DNA of 64,000 nt from Lampris incognitus (GCF_029633865.1 NC_079211.1:150955352-151019351), one strand, 5' to 3'. Positions 44,141 to 55,710 are shown, numbered from the stretch's first letter. Program-made: numbers and translations. Notes: a model not told the origin generated them from the sequence alone.

Positions 44141-45050
44141 TTGACTTTGTGCCGAGTGTGTGTCCGTCTTGGGAACCTCAGAATTGCATCTCTGCTCTTC
44201 GCAGATGATGTGGTTTTGTTGGCTTCATCAGAACGCGACCTCCAGCACTCAGTGGGGCGGTTTGCAGCTGAGTGTGAAATGGCCGGGATGAGAGTCAGCA
44301 CCTCCAAGTCTGAGGCCATGGTTCTCTACCGGAAAATGGTGGATTGCTCCCTCCGGGTTGGGGATGAGTTGTTGCCTCAAGTGAAGGAGTTCAAGTATCT
44401 CGGGGTCTTGTTCATGAGTGAGGGTAAGATGGAGCAGGAGATTAACAAGTGGATTGGTACAGCATCAGCAGTAATGAGGACGTTGTACTTGACCATTGTG
44501 GTGAAAAGGGAGCTGAGCCAGAAGGCAAAGCTCTCAATTTACCAATCAATCTTCGGTCCAACCCTCACCTATGGTCATGAGCTTTGGGTAGTGACCGAAA
44601 GGGTGAGATCGTGGAAACAAGCGGCTGAAATGAGTTTCCTCTGTAGGGTGTCTGGGAATAGTCTTAGAGATAGGGTGAGGAGCTGACATCCAGAGGGAGT
44701 TCAAACTAGAGCTGCTGCTCCTTTGCATCAAAAGGAGCCAGTTGATGTGGTTTGGGCCTCTGATTAGGATGCCTCCTGGGTGACTTCTTTTGGAGGTTTT
44801 CCGGGCACGTCCAACTGGGAGGAGACCCCATGGTTGACCCAGAACTTGCTGGAGGGACTACAGGTCCAATCTGGCCTGGGAACGCCTTGGGATCCCCCAG
44901 GAGGAGCTGGAGGGCGTTGCTGGGGAGGGACGTCTAGAGTGCCCTACTTAGCTTGCTGCCACCACGACCCGACCTGACCCCGGAGAAACGGCTGAAGATG
45001 AATGAATGAATGAATGAATGAATGAATGAATGAATGAATGAATGAATGAA
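44141..45050 (+). mobile_element. RTE/Rex-type LINE, partial reverse transcriptase
   Basis: The frame from 44141 (181 codons) includes the reverse-transcriptase box LLFADDVVLLASSERDLQHS, the following EFKYLGVLF block and the LTYGHELWV block. It then breaks at TGA (44684-44686) and continues as the C-terminal region (QLMWFGPLIRMPPG) in a disrupted frame. The tail is (GAAT)12 at 45001-45048. The element is 5'-truncated and dead, and lies between dmrt1 exons 2 and 3, antisense. Confidence 0.8.
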
Positions 45051-45251
45051 AACTAGCATTAGTTTGATGTTAAACATCACATTATCAAACAGATCAATGG
45101 GATGAACCTTGGCTGGATTCTTTAGCTTGGTATTTTTACATATGGAAGGAGATAGTGAGATATATTGATATTGTGTGATAATATTGTTCATATTGCTCAG
45201 CACTAGTTGCCAGGTCGGTTGGGGTGTGATGGTGACCATGTGATACCCCAC

Positions 45252-45426
45252 CCGTAACCAAAGCAGAGGAACCAGGGGCACTGCTGGTGCTCTGGGAGCG
45301 CCCCTCCACAGGATACAGGCAGCTTCCGGTGGCTTCGTTCTTCACCTCTACATCAGGACTGGGCAGAGTCACGGGGCAAAAGATGCCCAGCTCCTCATCC
45401 TGGGCCTGCTGCCGCCGCAGGGCCAC
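45252..45426 (-). CDS. dmrt1: dmrt1 exon 2
   Basis: This 175-base exon enters in phase 0 and leaves in phase 1. It encodes VALRRQQAQDEELGIFCPVT, then LPSPDVEVKNEATGSCLYPV and EGRSQSTSSAPGSSALVT. VALRRQQAQ directly continues the DM-domain helix of exon 1 (RQRVMAAQ). The acceptor GGTAG|GTGGCC is clear. The donor was chosen at G|GTGGGG because only it leaves the phase needed by exon 3. A second GT at 45247-45246 (GGG|GTATCA) would be out of phase with exon 3. Intron 1 is about 2.1 kb. Confidence 0.85.
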
Positions 45427-45630
45427 CTACCAAAGAAGCAACAAGCAAACACAAATGTACATGTTTACGCATGTACAATGAACAGTATTTAATGGAGCTT
45501 CCAAACAGAGCAGATTTTACACCTGCTTATTGTTTTGCAGCATATGCTTAGCTTAGCTGTTAACATGCAGCATGCGCATGAGGGCCCACTATGGCAAAAG
45601 CTTTGACAATCCCTGCTATTCATGCATTCA

Positions 45631-45769
<139 letters not shown>

Positions 45770-45944
45770 GTGTTACAACTAACCAATACAGCCATATGTC
45801 TCTGTAAAGTCAATATGTCTTTTTCACATGTGTACTGTTTGTAATGTCTGACTTACTATGTTCTGTCTGTTAGTTGTGGGGGTGTAACGGTGCACGTATT
45901 GAGTTCAGCACCATGTGTAGCGAACAAATGCAGCGTTGTTTGTT

Positions 45945-46835
45945 TTTTCTTTTTTTGGAATTTCCCCCCTTTTTCTCCCAAATTGTATCTGGCCAATTAC
46001 CCCACTCTTCCGAGCCATCCCAGTCACTGCTCCACCCCCTCTGCAGTCTACCACATGCCTCCTCCCATACATGTGGAGTCACCACCCTCTCCTTTTCACC
46101 TGACAGTGAGCAGTTTCACCAGGGGGACGTAGCGCATGGGAGGATCACGCTTTTCCCCCCAAACAGGCGCCCTGACCGACCAGAGGAGGCGCTAGCGCAG
46201 CGACCAGGACACATACCCACATCTGGCTTCCCACCCGCAGACAAGACCAATTGACCTTTCGCAAAGTACCGCCCCAGAACGGTGCTTGTCCAATCCTACC
46301 TTAGCAACGGTCCATCAAGCTTTCAAACACACAGCAAAATGCTGAAATGGTGTGCCTATGGGATCTGCAGATCGGATACTAGATATGTGGAAAGTTTGGA
46401 GGGCTGTAATTTCCTTTCCCTTCCCCAAACCCAGAACACAAGAAGCACAATGTGGGCAATAGATTTGGCAGGATAGCAGACCCCATGGCCAGCTTCATCC
46501 ATCCAGAATCAACACCAATACCTGCCTGCTCCAAGCTAAGCTAGCTACTAGCTATTATTGATAGCTAATGCAGGTAACGTGTTATTACTGTTACCCACAC
46601 AACGCGCTGATTTCTCCCTTCATGTTTTAATGTTTTCTGGCTACTTCCTGGATAGCTCTGAAATGATTGACGGGCATAGCAACAGTAACCAAGGGGGGCG
46701 GGACTTTGCGAAAGGTCAATCGTGTCTGCAGGGATGCCCGACCAAGCCGGAGGTAATGCGGGGATTCGAACTGGCGATCCCTGCGTTGGTAGGCAACAGA
46801 AGAGATCACTACGCCACCCGGAGGCCCTATGCGGT
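45945..46835 (-). mobile_element. SINE family A (minus) split by a MITE
   Basis: The reversed tail and body run 45955-46254 (TTTTTCTCCCAAATTGTATC). The reversed head runs 46719-46835 (GGGATGCCCGACCAAGCCGG ... ACTACGCCACCCGGA). A 0.46-kb MITE-like insert separates them. Confidence 0.8.
46254..46719. mobile_element. MITE-like insert, GACCTTTCGCAAAGT ends
   Basis: Inverted ends GACCTTTCGCAAAGTACCGC and, at the right, GGACTTTGCGAAAGGTC. It interrupts a SINE near CCAATT/AATCG. Target-duplication length is unclear. No coding frame. Confidence 0.65.
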
Positions 46836-46884
46836 GTTGTTTTAACGACTGCACATGCGGAACTTTTGTGTATGCGGGATTTAA

Positions 46885-46964
46885 TTTGGACCGGGACGGC
46901 TCAGAAGGAGTGGGGATAATTGGCCAGATACAATTGGGGGGAAAATGGGGGGGGGGAACCATTG
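46885..46964 (+). mobile_element. SINE family A tail fragment
   Basis: GACCGGGACGGCTCAGAAGG through ATACAATTGGGGGGAAAATG, followed by a G run. Confidence 0.75.
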
Positions 46965-47093
46965 CTATGGAAACGCGACACTCGAGGGGGCCGACTACGG
47001 GCTGGTTCCACTTGTAGCTGGCGCCGGCCTGGGAGCTCGTGTAGTTCTTCCTATGGAAAATCCCCGTATGACGCAATGAAACACGGCACACAG

Positions 47094-47150
47094 AAGAAGA
47101 AGAAGATGAAGAAGAGGAAGAAGAAGAGGAAGAAGAAGAAGAGAGGCCTC
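47094..47150 (+). repeat. purine-rich GAA/GAG tract
   Basis: An AGAAGAAGAAGATGAAG-type polypurine run in dmrt1 intron 1. Confidence 0.85.
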
Positions 47151-47495
47151 CAAGTAGAGAGGAAGCGGGCTGTTATCCTGCCCCGGACAGCCCGGTTGGT
47201 AATTCCCTGCGCGGCACAGCGGCGTCGCAGGCGGGGCGGCGGGGTCGCAGCTCGCAGGTGGCGCCTAAACGATACAAACGCGATACAACAGCGGTCGCCT
47301 TGTTCCCACGTTGGCCATTTTAGCGAGACCGCCGAAACAACGAAACACACAAACAGATTTCAAAGTTTCCACTTGTTAAAGGCGCCCCTGAAAGGCACAA
47401 TGTTGCCAAGCTAGCAGGGCCCACGCGGCTACGCTAACAGGCTAGCTAGCGCTAGCTTCTAGCGGGAAGGGGGGAGGGAGGGGGTAGGGGGGTAC

Positions 47496-47717
47496 CTGGG
47501 CCGCCATCACTCTCTGCCGCTCGGCGATGAGTTTACACTTGGCGCACTGGCAGTCCCGCCATTTGCAGAAGCGCTTGTGGCCCTTCAGAGGAGACACGTA
47601 GCCGTGGTTCCGGCACCGGGAGCACTTGGGCATCCTGGGCTGCTTCTTGCTCTTGGCCGCGGGCTGTGAAGGCGACGGGCCGCCGTAGGCCTGCTTGCTG
47701 CCTGCTTCCTGGCTCAT
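47496..47717 (-). CDS. dmrt1: dmrt1 exon 1 (DM domain)
   Basis: Encodes 74 codons from [10 protein letters not shown] to RQRVMAAQ, ending in phase 0 at a CAG|GTACCC donor. A short Ser/Pro/Gln-rich leader (1-28) precedes the DM zinc-binding domain. The intertwined sites use Cys32, Cys35, His38, His47, Cys51, Cys56, Cys58 and Cys61 in [20 protein letters not shown] and [11 protein letters not shown], followed by the recognition helix that runs into exon 2. DMRT1 is a nuclear transcription factor of male gonad development in vertebrates, and a sex-determination gene in some. The start is the first in-frame ATG with a G at -3. It is DMRT1 rather than another DMRT because of exons 2-4 and the neighbouring kank1. 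Confidence 0.93.
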
Positions 47718-48010
47718 GTCGCACGATCCGCTATCTGGACCCTCGGTACCCGCCGGAGACCTCGTCCTTTCTCAAGACTGGGTTCGGGTGTTTTGGGTAT
47801 TGCCCGGTGTCAGATGAGGGCTACGCCGACGGAGGAGAGCCGAAAGGAGTTATCTGGTGGCTCCGGCGGACTGGTCTACAACACTCCCTGGAGCTGGGAG
47901 GGCGCGAACAGCCCCTCGTGTGACGCCGAGCCGAGTTAACCCCGACGCTCCCGCCCGCCCGCCGCGATGAAGGCGTCGCCATCTTCCTCCTCCTCCTCAT
48001 CCTCCTCCTC
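47718..48010 (-). promoter_or_regulatory. dmrt1 5' region, CpG-rich, with uORF and YY1-like site
   Basis: GC- and CpG-rich sequence spans about 47160-48010, including exon 1. On the minus strand, AAGATGGCG (47985-47977) is a YY1-type initiator-like motif. The ATG inside it (47982) opens a frame of about 53 codons that stops at TAG 47823-47821, before the main start, so it is a candidate uORF if the transcript begins upstream. The main ATG context is GCGACATGA. The transcription start is not visible. Confidence 0.45.
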
Positions 48011-48687
48011 CTCTGTGGCGCGCTTTACTCATCGCCTGCTCGTTTCATTATCTAACGGCCTTTCCTTCTTCATCGCCCCTTATCTTTCTTTTTTTTTTTT
48101 TTACATTTTCTTTTCCTTTTTTTAACCCGGTTTCCCGTCGGGGATGAATAAAGTAGCCTGACTCGCATTCGGATACATTATCTTCTTCTGCATGGTTTTC
48201 TTCTTCTGCATGATTTTCTTCTTCTGCATAATCTGCTTTTCCGTTTTCTTATTTCTCCTCTTCACTTTTTCTCCTCATTCCCTCCCATCGCGCGTCTCCT
48301 CTCCTTCCTTTCGACGTTATACCCTCTTTATCGTGACCTTTTGTCATTGTAACTTTCTTATTCTTCATCCTCTAGCACTCTTTTAGACACCTCCTAAACA
48401 CACGTGTGGGCAACATGTTACACGCAGGTATGAATGTAATATAAAGACATATTCATGTGTGCAGCATCATCCCCTCCTCCCCCCTCCTAAACACACGAGT
48501 GTGAGTAACATGTTACACACATGTATGAATGTAATATAAAGACATATTCATGTGTGCAGCATCACCCTCCCCCCCACCAGAATCCCCTTATTATAACCAC
48601 AATGGTTTCTCTTTTATTGAAGAGAAGATCAGTCACTACAGGCACGGGGAGGAGTGTACTGTGGACACCTTAATGCCAGGAATGGTA

Positions 48688-48690
<3 letters not shown>
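48011..48690. other. upstream region, pyrimidine-rich
   Basis: T/C-rich on the plus strand. A roughly 80-bp segment is duplicated: ATTCATGTGTGCAGCATCA with ATGTTACACGCAGGTATGAA appears at about 48415-48466 and again at 48508-48566. No gene. Confidence 0.5.

Positions 48691-48777
<87 letters not shown>
48690..48777. repeat. (TC)n-(TA)n microsatellite
   Basis: About (TC)29 followed by about (TA)15. Confidence 0.98.
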
Positions 48778-48780
<3 letters not shown>

Positions 48781-48865
48781 TCAAGTGCATTCTTTATGAG
48801 ACAGCACAAGCCTGTTTCATGCCATAAGCGATCGCCAGCTGTCAGTAGAGCTGCGCGGGAAAAAA
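48778..48865 (-). repeat. decayed hammerhead-family copy
   Basis: The minus strand has GACAG before CTGGCGA, then GCTTATGGCAT, GAAAC, AGGCTTGT and GCTGTC. Stem I (GACAG/CTGTC) and GAAAC are kept but CUGAUGA is mutated. Homologous to 50690-50770 on the other strand. Confidence 0.45.
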
Positions 48866-49188
48866 CGCACCATAGCAACTGCCTCGTCATGCACATCACG
48901 TGCACAACATCCAATGGGGAAGGGGGAGGTGCCTCGATTCAAAACTTGTGATCTCTACCCGACCAGTGGGGGGTGGTATTTGTCTGCTGTCATGATTTAC
49001 TTATAATTACAAAATAGGTGTTAGTATCCGTGTCTGCAACTGCTGGTCAGTTCATTGCTGGTACTCGGTGTGGACATTTGTGGTTTGCAGATGATAAAAT
49101 ATTGTAACGTACACGGATGAAGAGGCTCGCGAGCCCTGGGCTAACGGGTCGGACCCTCTAGTCGACTGGTTAACGTTGTCGCCCGTAG
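48866..49188. other. intergenic, no gene
   Basis: Nothing is recognised. Confidence 0.4.
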
Positions 49189-50150
49189 CAGTTGTATACT
49201 ACCATATACAACTGCTATCATATATACAACTGCTATCATATATACTACCATATACGACTGCTATCATATATACAACTACTATCAAATATGCTACCATATA
49301 CAACTGCTATCATATATACTACCATATACAACTGCTATCATATATACTACTATCATATATACTACCATATAAAACTGCTATCATATATACTACTATCATA
49401 TATACTACCATATACAACTGCTATCATATATACTACTATCATATATACTACCATATACAACTGCTATCATATATACTACCATATACAACTGCTATCATAT
49501 ATACAACTACTATCATAAATACTACCATATACAACTGCTATCATATATACTACCATATACAACTGCTATCATATGTACAACTACTATCATATATACTACT
49601 ATATACAACTGCTATCATATATACTATCATATACAACTACTATCATATATACTACCATATACAACTACTATCATATATACACTACAATATACAACTGCTA
49701 CATATATACTACCATAAATACTACCATATACAACTACTATCATATATACTACCATATACAACTACTATCATATATACTACCATATACAACTGCTATCATA
49801 TATACTACCATAAATACTACCATATACAACTACTATCATATATACTGCCATATACAACTACTATCATATATATAGTACTATATACAACTACTATCATAAA
49901 TACTACCATATACAACCACTATCATATATACTACCATATACAACTAATATCATATATATACTACAATATACAGCTGCTATCATATATACTACCATATACA
50001 ACTACTATCATATATATACTACAATATACAGCTGCTATCATATATACTACCATGTACAGCTGCTATCATATATACTACCATATACAACTACTATTATATA
50101 TATACTACAATATACAGCTACTATTATATATACTAACATATACAACCACT
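49189..50150. repeat. AT-rich minisatellite, 28-bp main unit
   Basis: Main unit CTACCATATACAACTGCTAT plus CATATATA, with shorter and longer variants (ACTACTATCATATAT). About 1 kb. It yields a 337-codon plus-strand frame with an ILPYTTAIIYTT pattern that is a repeat artefact. Lies between kank1 and dmrt1. Confidence 0.95.
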
Positions 50151-50689
50151 GAGCAACAAATTGGGTCACAAGAGTTTCTAACATTTTAAATCTTGTGCAA
50201 TAATCAAGATTCCAGATATTTTCTTCAATTTGACAAAAAGTAGGACAGAAAGAAGACCAGGGTCACTAGCTCCATGCCAGCAGTGTACAAACGGAATAAA
50301 ACAAAATCAAACAACAACAACATATGGACCCACGCAAGAGGTCTACTTAATCAGGCATAATCCTGAAGAGTTTGCATACATGGATAGTTTTGGTTAATTT
50401 CTTATTAAACGTTTTTAAATGTAGTAGAGTTTGAAGATATATGCTTGGATCTGTTTAGCTGTTGTGTAAGGCGGTAACTTCTTCAAAATGTTCATTTTAT
50501 GAGTATAGAATTTGGCTAAAATAACGAGCAAGTTAATGACATATTGTTCATTGCTGGAGAAATTGGGATTGTTGGAAATCAGCCGAAAAATTGTCACAAG
50601 TACACGTAGAATAAAAACATGTTGTAGAGTTTCCACCATATAACTACAAGGAGAGCATTTATCTTCTATATTAGGAATAAATGTAGAAA
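50151..50689. other. intergenic, no gene
   Basis: Nothing is recognised. A 123-codon minus-strand frame (50786-50415) has no family resemblance and overlaps the hammerhead-family relic. Confidence 0.35.
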
Positions 50690-50830
50690 TAATGGCGTCT
50701 CCCTGGAGCTCTGGTGACAGCTGATGCTGCTTATGGCAGGAAGCGGGCTTGTGCTGCCTCGTAGAGCATTTACTTACTTGACTCACTGGGTTATTTTGCT
50801 CCTTATTTGTTGAGCACTTTCCCTAGCGTT
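50690..50830 (+). repeat. decayed hammerhead-family copy
   Basis: The plus strand reads GACAGCTGATGCTGCTTATG then GCAGGAAGCGGGCTTGTGCT. CUGAUG and a CUGC/GCAG stem II are visible, but CUGAUGA ends in C and GAAA is GAAG. It is followed by TTTTGCTCCTTATTTGTTGA, akin to the trailing segment of the 26.7-kb copy. Confidence 0.45.
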
Positions 50831-50849
50831 GAGTGTTTTATATGACATT

Positions 50850-50905
<56 letters not shown>

Positions 50906-51404
50906 ACATCATAACACACACACACACACACACATATAACACAAACACACATATAACATTATAACACACACAAATAACACATATATAACGTTATAACACA
51001 AACACACATAACATTATAACACATATATAACATTATAACACACACACACATATATAACACATATTATAACACACACACATATAACACATATATAACATTA
51101 TAACACGCACACACACAACACATATATAACATTATAACACAAACACAACATTATAACACATACATAACATAACACACACACATTATAACACATAACATAA
51201 CACACACACATATAACATTATAACACAAACACACATAACACATATATAACATAACACACACACACATGCATATAACATTATAACACAAACACATTATAAC
51301 ACATATATAACATTATAACACACACACACATAACATAAGACATATATAACACACACACACACATAACATTATAAAAGAAACACATATATAACATTATAAC
51401 ACAC

Positions 51405-51445
<41 letters not shown>
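50850..51445. repeat. CA microsatellite and ACATTATAAC minisatellite
   Basis: (CA)n blocks alternate with ATATATAACATTATAACACA-type units over about 0.6 kb. Confidence 0.95.
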
Positions 51446-51447
<2 letters not shown>

Positions 51448-52318
51448 GTTTGTTGTATGTAACGTCTATATATGGCTGGGTTTTGGGGGTTTTCCCGGAA
51501 ACCGTCAGCGGTGCAGCCCGGCGCCACGCCCGGCTGCACCGCGTGCTGTGCCTTTCCTTGCTGAACCACATCAGCGGCTGAGGAGCGGACGGAGCGCGGG
51601 ACGCAGGAAGCGGGCCTGCACCACCGCGGCGGGAGCGGCCCAACACTCTCCCCCGCCTGCATGTGTACCTGCACGGCCTTAGAAGGGGGTGAAGGGGTGA
51701 AGGGGTGAAGGTGCAGCGGGACTCGGTTCTGCAGCAGCAGCCAGACGGTGCAGCATCTGCAGGCTACACGTCAGTCAGCTAACGCACGGCAGCAGACCAC
51801 ACACAGACGCTAATGGTTTAATTTACTGGCTCGGCCCGAGCGGAGGTCATTATAACCTCAACACCCCGGGGGGGGGGGCTGTCAGGCGGCCGGATTTACC
51901 CACACGGCGTCAAGCCGGCTGTGACGAACGCGCTCCCAATTAAAACCCGGGCCAAAGGGAGGAAGATTAAAAGTTGCCAATTAAAAACGCAAGTGTTTAT
52001 GCGTCCCTGAATCAGCCGCTCAGGAAACACAGCGGCCACGCGTCACGTAAATCCAGCCAGCACAGCGCCCCCGCACTCCTGCGGCACGTTGTGGTAATGA
52101 GGTTTCAGCACCGTAATGAAGCCCCGACGTGATGTCATCAGTCTAGTAGCCCGCTCGCTCCAACCGCGGAGTAATAGATCTGAGCTAAACAGCAGTCGGG
52201 GCTGGACGGCCGAGGAAGGACGCGGTCATCATCCCTCCAGGCCCACCGCTCACCGACGTGGACACACACCAGCCGCTCAACACAACCCTGGAACATAACG
52301 GCGGCGTGGCGTCACGTC

Positions 52319-52353
<35 letters not shown>

Positions 52354-52575
52354 GTTCATCTTCAACGTCATCGGGGGAGAGTTCATACCTGAAACTGTCC
52401 ACAACACTAACCTGCTGGAAGCTTCTGCACAGCATCCCTCCACATCACCAGAGGGGGCGCCGGTCAGCTGGACGGCATCATTTGGATAGAGGCCCAAGTG
52501 TCAGATGATATGAACTGGCGGGACCACACATCTACCACCTCCACCAGGAGGCAGCCTGGAGGGGCTTAGGCCTTT
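51446..52575. other. GC-rich single-copy intergenic DNA
   Basis: 51490-52300 is GC- and CpG-rich with no exon I can defend. A (TCA)n run lies at 52319-52353. The missing last kank1 exon could be in or near this region but was not identified. Confidence 0.35.
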
Positions 52576-52579
52576 CAGG

Positions 52580-53577
52580 TGCACGCTGTGTGTGTGTTGT
52601 GGTGGTGGTTGTGTGTGTGCATGTGTGTGTTGTGGTGGTGATGTGTGTGTGTTGTGGTGGTGATGTGTGTGTGCATGTGTGTGTGGTGGTGATGTGTGTG
52701 TGTGTTGTGGTGGTGGTTGTGTGTGTGCATGTGTGTGTTGTGGTGGTGATGTGTGTGTGTTGTGGTGGTGGTTGTGTGTGTGCATGTGTGTGTTGTGGTG
52801 GTGATGTGTGTGTGTTGTGGTGGTGATGTGTGTGTGCATGTGTGTGCGGTGGTGATGTGTGTGTGTTGTGGTGGTGGTTGTGTGTGTGCATGTGTGTGTT
52901 GTGGTGGTGATGTGTGTGTGTTGTGGTGGTGATGTGTGTGTGCATGTGTGTGTTGTGGTGGTGATGTGTGTGTGTTGTGGTGGTGATGTGTGTGTGCATG
53001 TGTGTGTTGTGGTGGTGATGTGTGTGTGTTGTGGTGGTGGTTGTGTGTGTGCATGTGTGTTGTGGTGGTGATGTGTGTGTGCATGTGTTGTGGTGGTGAT
53101 GTGTGTGCATGTGTGTGTGCATGTGTTGTGGTGATGATGATGTGTGTGTGTTGTGGTGGTGATGTGTGTGTGCATGTGTGGTGGTGATGTGTGCGTTGTG
53201 GTGGTGATGTGTGTGCATATGTGCGTTGTGGTGATGATGTGTGTGTGTTGTGGTGGTGATGTGTGTGTGTTGTGGTGATGATGTGTGTGTGTGTTGTGGT
53301 GGTGATGTGTGTGTGCATGTGTGGTGGTGATGTGTGCGTTGTGGTGGTGATGTGTGTGCATATGTGCGTTGTGGTGATGATGTGTGTGTGTTGTGGTGGT
53401 GATGTGTGTGTGCATGTGTGGTGGTGATGATGTGTGTGCATGTGTGTTGTGATGATGATGTGTGTGTTGTGGTGGTGATGTGTGTGTGCATGTGTGTTGT
53501 GATGATGATGATGTGTGTGTGTGTGTGTGTGTGTGTGTGGTGGTGATGTGTGTGTGTATGTGCATGTTGTGGTAGTG

Positions 53578-53611
<34 letters not shown>

Positions 53612-53612
53612 A
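52580..53612. repeat. TG-rich minisatellite, 1 kb
   Basis: Variant units built from TGTGTGTGTTGTGGTGGTGA and TGTGTGTGCATGTGTG. All three minus-strand frames are open for 319-374 codons (His/Thr-rich) because the unit lacks stops. Alternating TG/CA stretches could adopt Z-DNA. Confidence 0.95.
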
Positions 53613-53945
53613 GAAAGGGAGATACCTGGTAGAGATCTGTACTCCTCTAGTCTCTGAAATGTTGTGTGTATGCGAGAGCTTTCCTACATTCTGGAACATT
53701 CAGTTGTGTTCTCATTCACAGGTGGAGGGGGGAGGGGAGGGGGGGGGACTGAACGTGTAAATGAAAAGTGGTCGTCAGGGTGGACCGCCACCGAGCCGGC
53801 GTTTCATCATCTGCTACATAATGGCCGCTGCAGTCCGAGTTGTCATCTCCGTCTGTGGCAAAGTTCTGAATGGAGACAAATGTCGAGTGGACCACCAACT
53901 TGAACAGACTGGGTCACCAGCAACACCCAACGCAAAGAGAAACCC
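53613..53945. other. intergenic, no gene
   Basis: Nothing is recognised apart from a G-run near 53728-53748. Confidence 0.4.
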
Positions 53946-53947
53946 AA

Positions 53948-54375
53948 GTATTCCGTTGCCTAGCAACAATTCTGTTGCCTACCAACACGGGGATCGCTGG
54001 TTCAAATCCCCGTATTCCCTCCGGCTTGGTCGGGCGTCCCTAAAGACACTATTGGCCGTGTCTGTGGGTGGGAAGCCGGATGTGGCTGTGTGTCCTAGTC
54101 ACTGCACGAGCGCCTCCTCTGGTCAGTCGGGGCGCCAGTTTTGGGGGAGGGGCAACTGGGGGAATAGCATGATCCTCCCACGCGCTACGTCCCCCTGGTG
54201 AAACTCCTCACTGTCAGGTGAAAAGAAGCGGCTGGTGACTCCACATGTATGGGAGGAGGCATGTGGTAGTCTGCAGCCCTCCCGGGATCAGCAGAGGGGG
54301 TGGAGCAGAGACCGGGGCGGCTCGGAAGAGTGGGGTAATTGGCCGGATACAACTGGGAAGAAAAAGAGGAAGAAA
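53948..54375 (+). mobile_element. SINE family A, head rearranged
   Basis: ATTCCGTTGCCTAGCAACAA then ATTCTGTTGCCTACCAACAC shows a partial head duplication. A box B-like GGTTCAAATCCCC, a full body and an A-rich tail follow. Confidence 0.85.
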
Positions 54376-54379
54376 AAAA

Positions 54380-55680
54380 AAAAAGAGAAACCCAAGTGAA
54401 ATAACCAGACTTTGCAGCACAAAGACCCCACCTCAGCGTTAACTGAGGGCCAAACATGTGGGCCAACCCACAACTCCCCATTAAACCAGTTATTTCTTGT
54501 TTAGGAAACACAACGCCGTGGACTAGAAACAGCAGTGGACGCCATACTTGTTCTCAGGAGGACACTGGACGTCTGTGTGTGTTTTAATCTCAGCGTGTCA
54601 TCCATCACTCCAACACGAGCTGAAAAACAGCTTGCATAACTCGGATGTTGCGACTGTGAAGCCATGACAACCGCATCCATTGATTTGATTGATGTTTATT
54701 GTTATATGGCAAAGTTGCAGGCACTTCAATTCTCCATTTTAGTTGAAAGTCAGTACCTTCCGACATACGAGGAGCGAAGCACAGCTCGTATTACACATTA
54801 GACAGCGAGGAAATGGACACGGGGCAAAACGGAAAGACATCTAACATCTCTAACGACCACAGTATATACAATGAATTACATATATCTGCATTAAAAACTA
54901 TACCTCGATAAATATATAACTCCATGTATTGTTAAGTAAAAGGAAATCTTATTCAAAATACTGTGATATGTTTTAAATAGATACAAAGGATTTGTATAAA
55001 AGTAGAATTTCTCCAGTCTACATCACATCGGTGCGGCCGCTATGCTGGTTGGATATTGAGCTTGGTGCACATCCGACCCACGAGTCGAGTGAAGCCGCAC
55101 ACCGAGGTGAACGAGCCCACGCGACACGCCGGCCTACAGCGCGGCTGGATTTCAACTCCGTCCCTCATCCCTCCCCTTCACAATCGACGCCGGCTGCCGC
55201 TGAAAAGGAAGTTTCTGCAGAGGAAGATGACGCCCAGCTGGCATCGTTCAATTCAATTATTCACATCGGGTTCCTCGGGAATTCAAAATTAACAATTGCA
55301 TTTGCAGTCAAACGTTGCAGAAACGGCGTTGGGCCTGGGCTCCGTCCCGACGGCAGCCTTAACGCCGGCGCGTCGATGGATTCCCGCCATTTCTGGTAGA
55401 AACTGATGAAACTTCAGGCAGCTGCGGTTACATTCACTTTCAGAAGGGCACTTTGGGCTCGTCTCGGAGGCAAATCTGCATATGACAAGATAATTCCAGA
55501 AATCTCATTGGTTTGGTTGTTGGTTGGATCGGACCCCCCATCCAGCTGGTGGGCAAGGCATCCTTACACGTGAACCAATAGCAGCGTAGGGTTTGTGGGA
55601 AGAGGCAGGACCTCTAGTCGAACATGCCCCTTCTGGTAGGACTGGGGGACATCTTTCGGCCAAGCCGAGGGGTCCCCTAC
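54380..55680. other. kank1 3' side, no exon recognised
   Basis: Single-copy-looking. The 135-codon frame at 54992-55399 is not family-like. The terminal kank1 exon is expected somewhere between here and 47.7 kb but was not identified. Confidence 0.35.
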
Positions 55681-55710
55681 AACACACACACACACACACA
55701 CACACACACA
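55681..55710. repeat. (CA)15 microsatellite
   Basis: A short CA run about 90 bp downstream of the last recognised kank1 exon. Confidence 0.9.

Noticed and set aside
49176..50189. 337-codon open frame on the plus strand
   Set aside because: It is translated from an AT-rich minisatellite; periodic residues and open parallel frames show a repeat artefact.
51278..51674. GC-rich frames resembling a terminal kank1 exon
   Set aside because: No KANK tail sequence and no matching acceptor; part of the frame comes from the adjacent CA repeat.
52501..53699. Three His/Thr-rich frames of 319-374 codons on the minus strand
   Set aside because: All three frames of the same TG-rich array are open, which is incompatible with selection on one protein.
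55430..55480. Short ATTTGCCTCCGAGACGAGCC segment after a CAG as last kank1 exon
   Set aside because: An acceptor-like AG and a nearby stop exist on the minus strand, but the peptide does not resemble a KANK C terminus.
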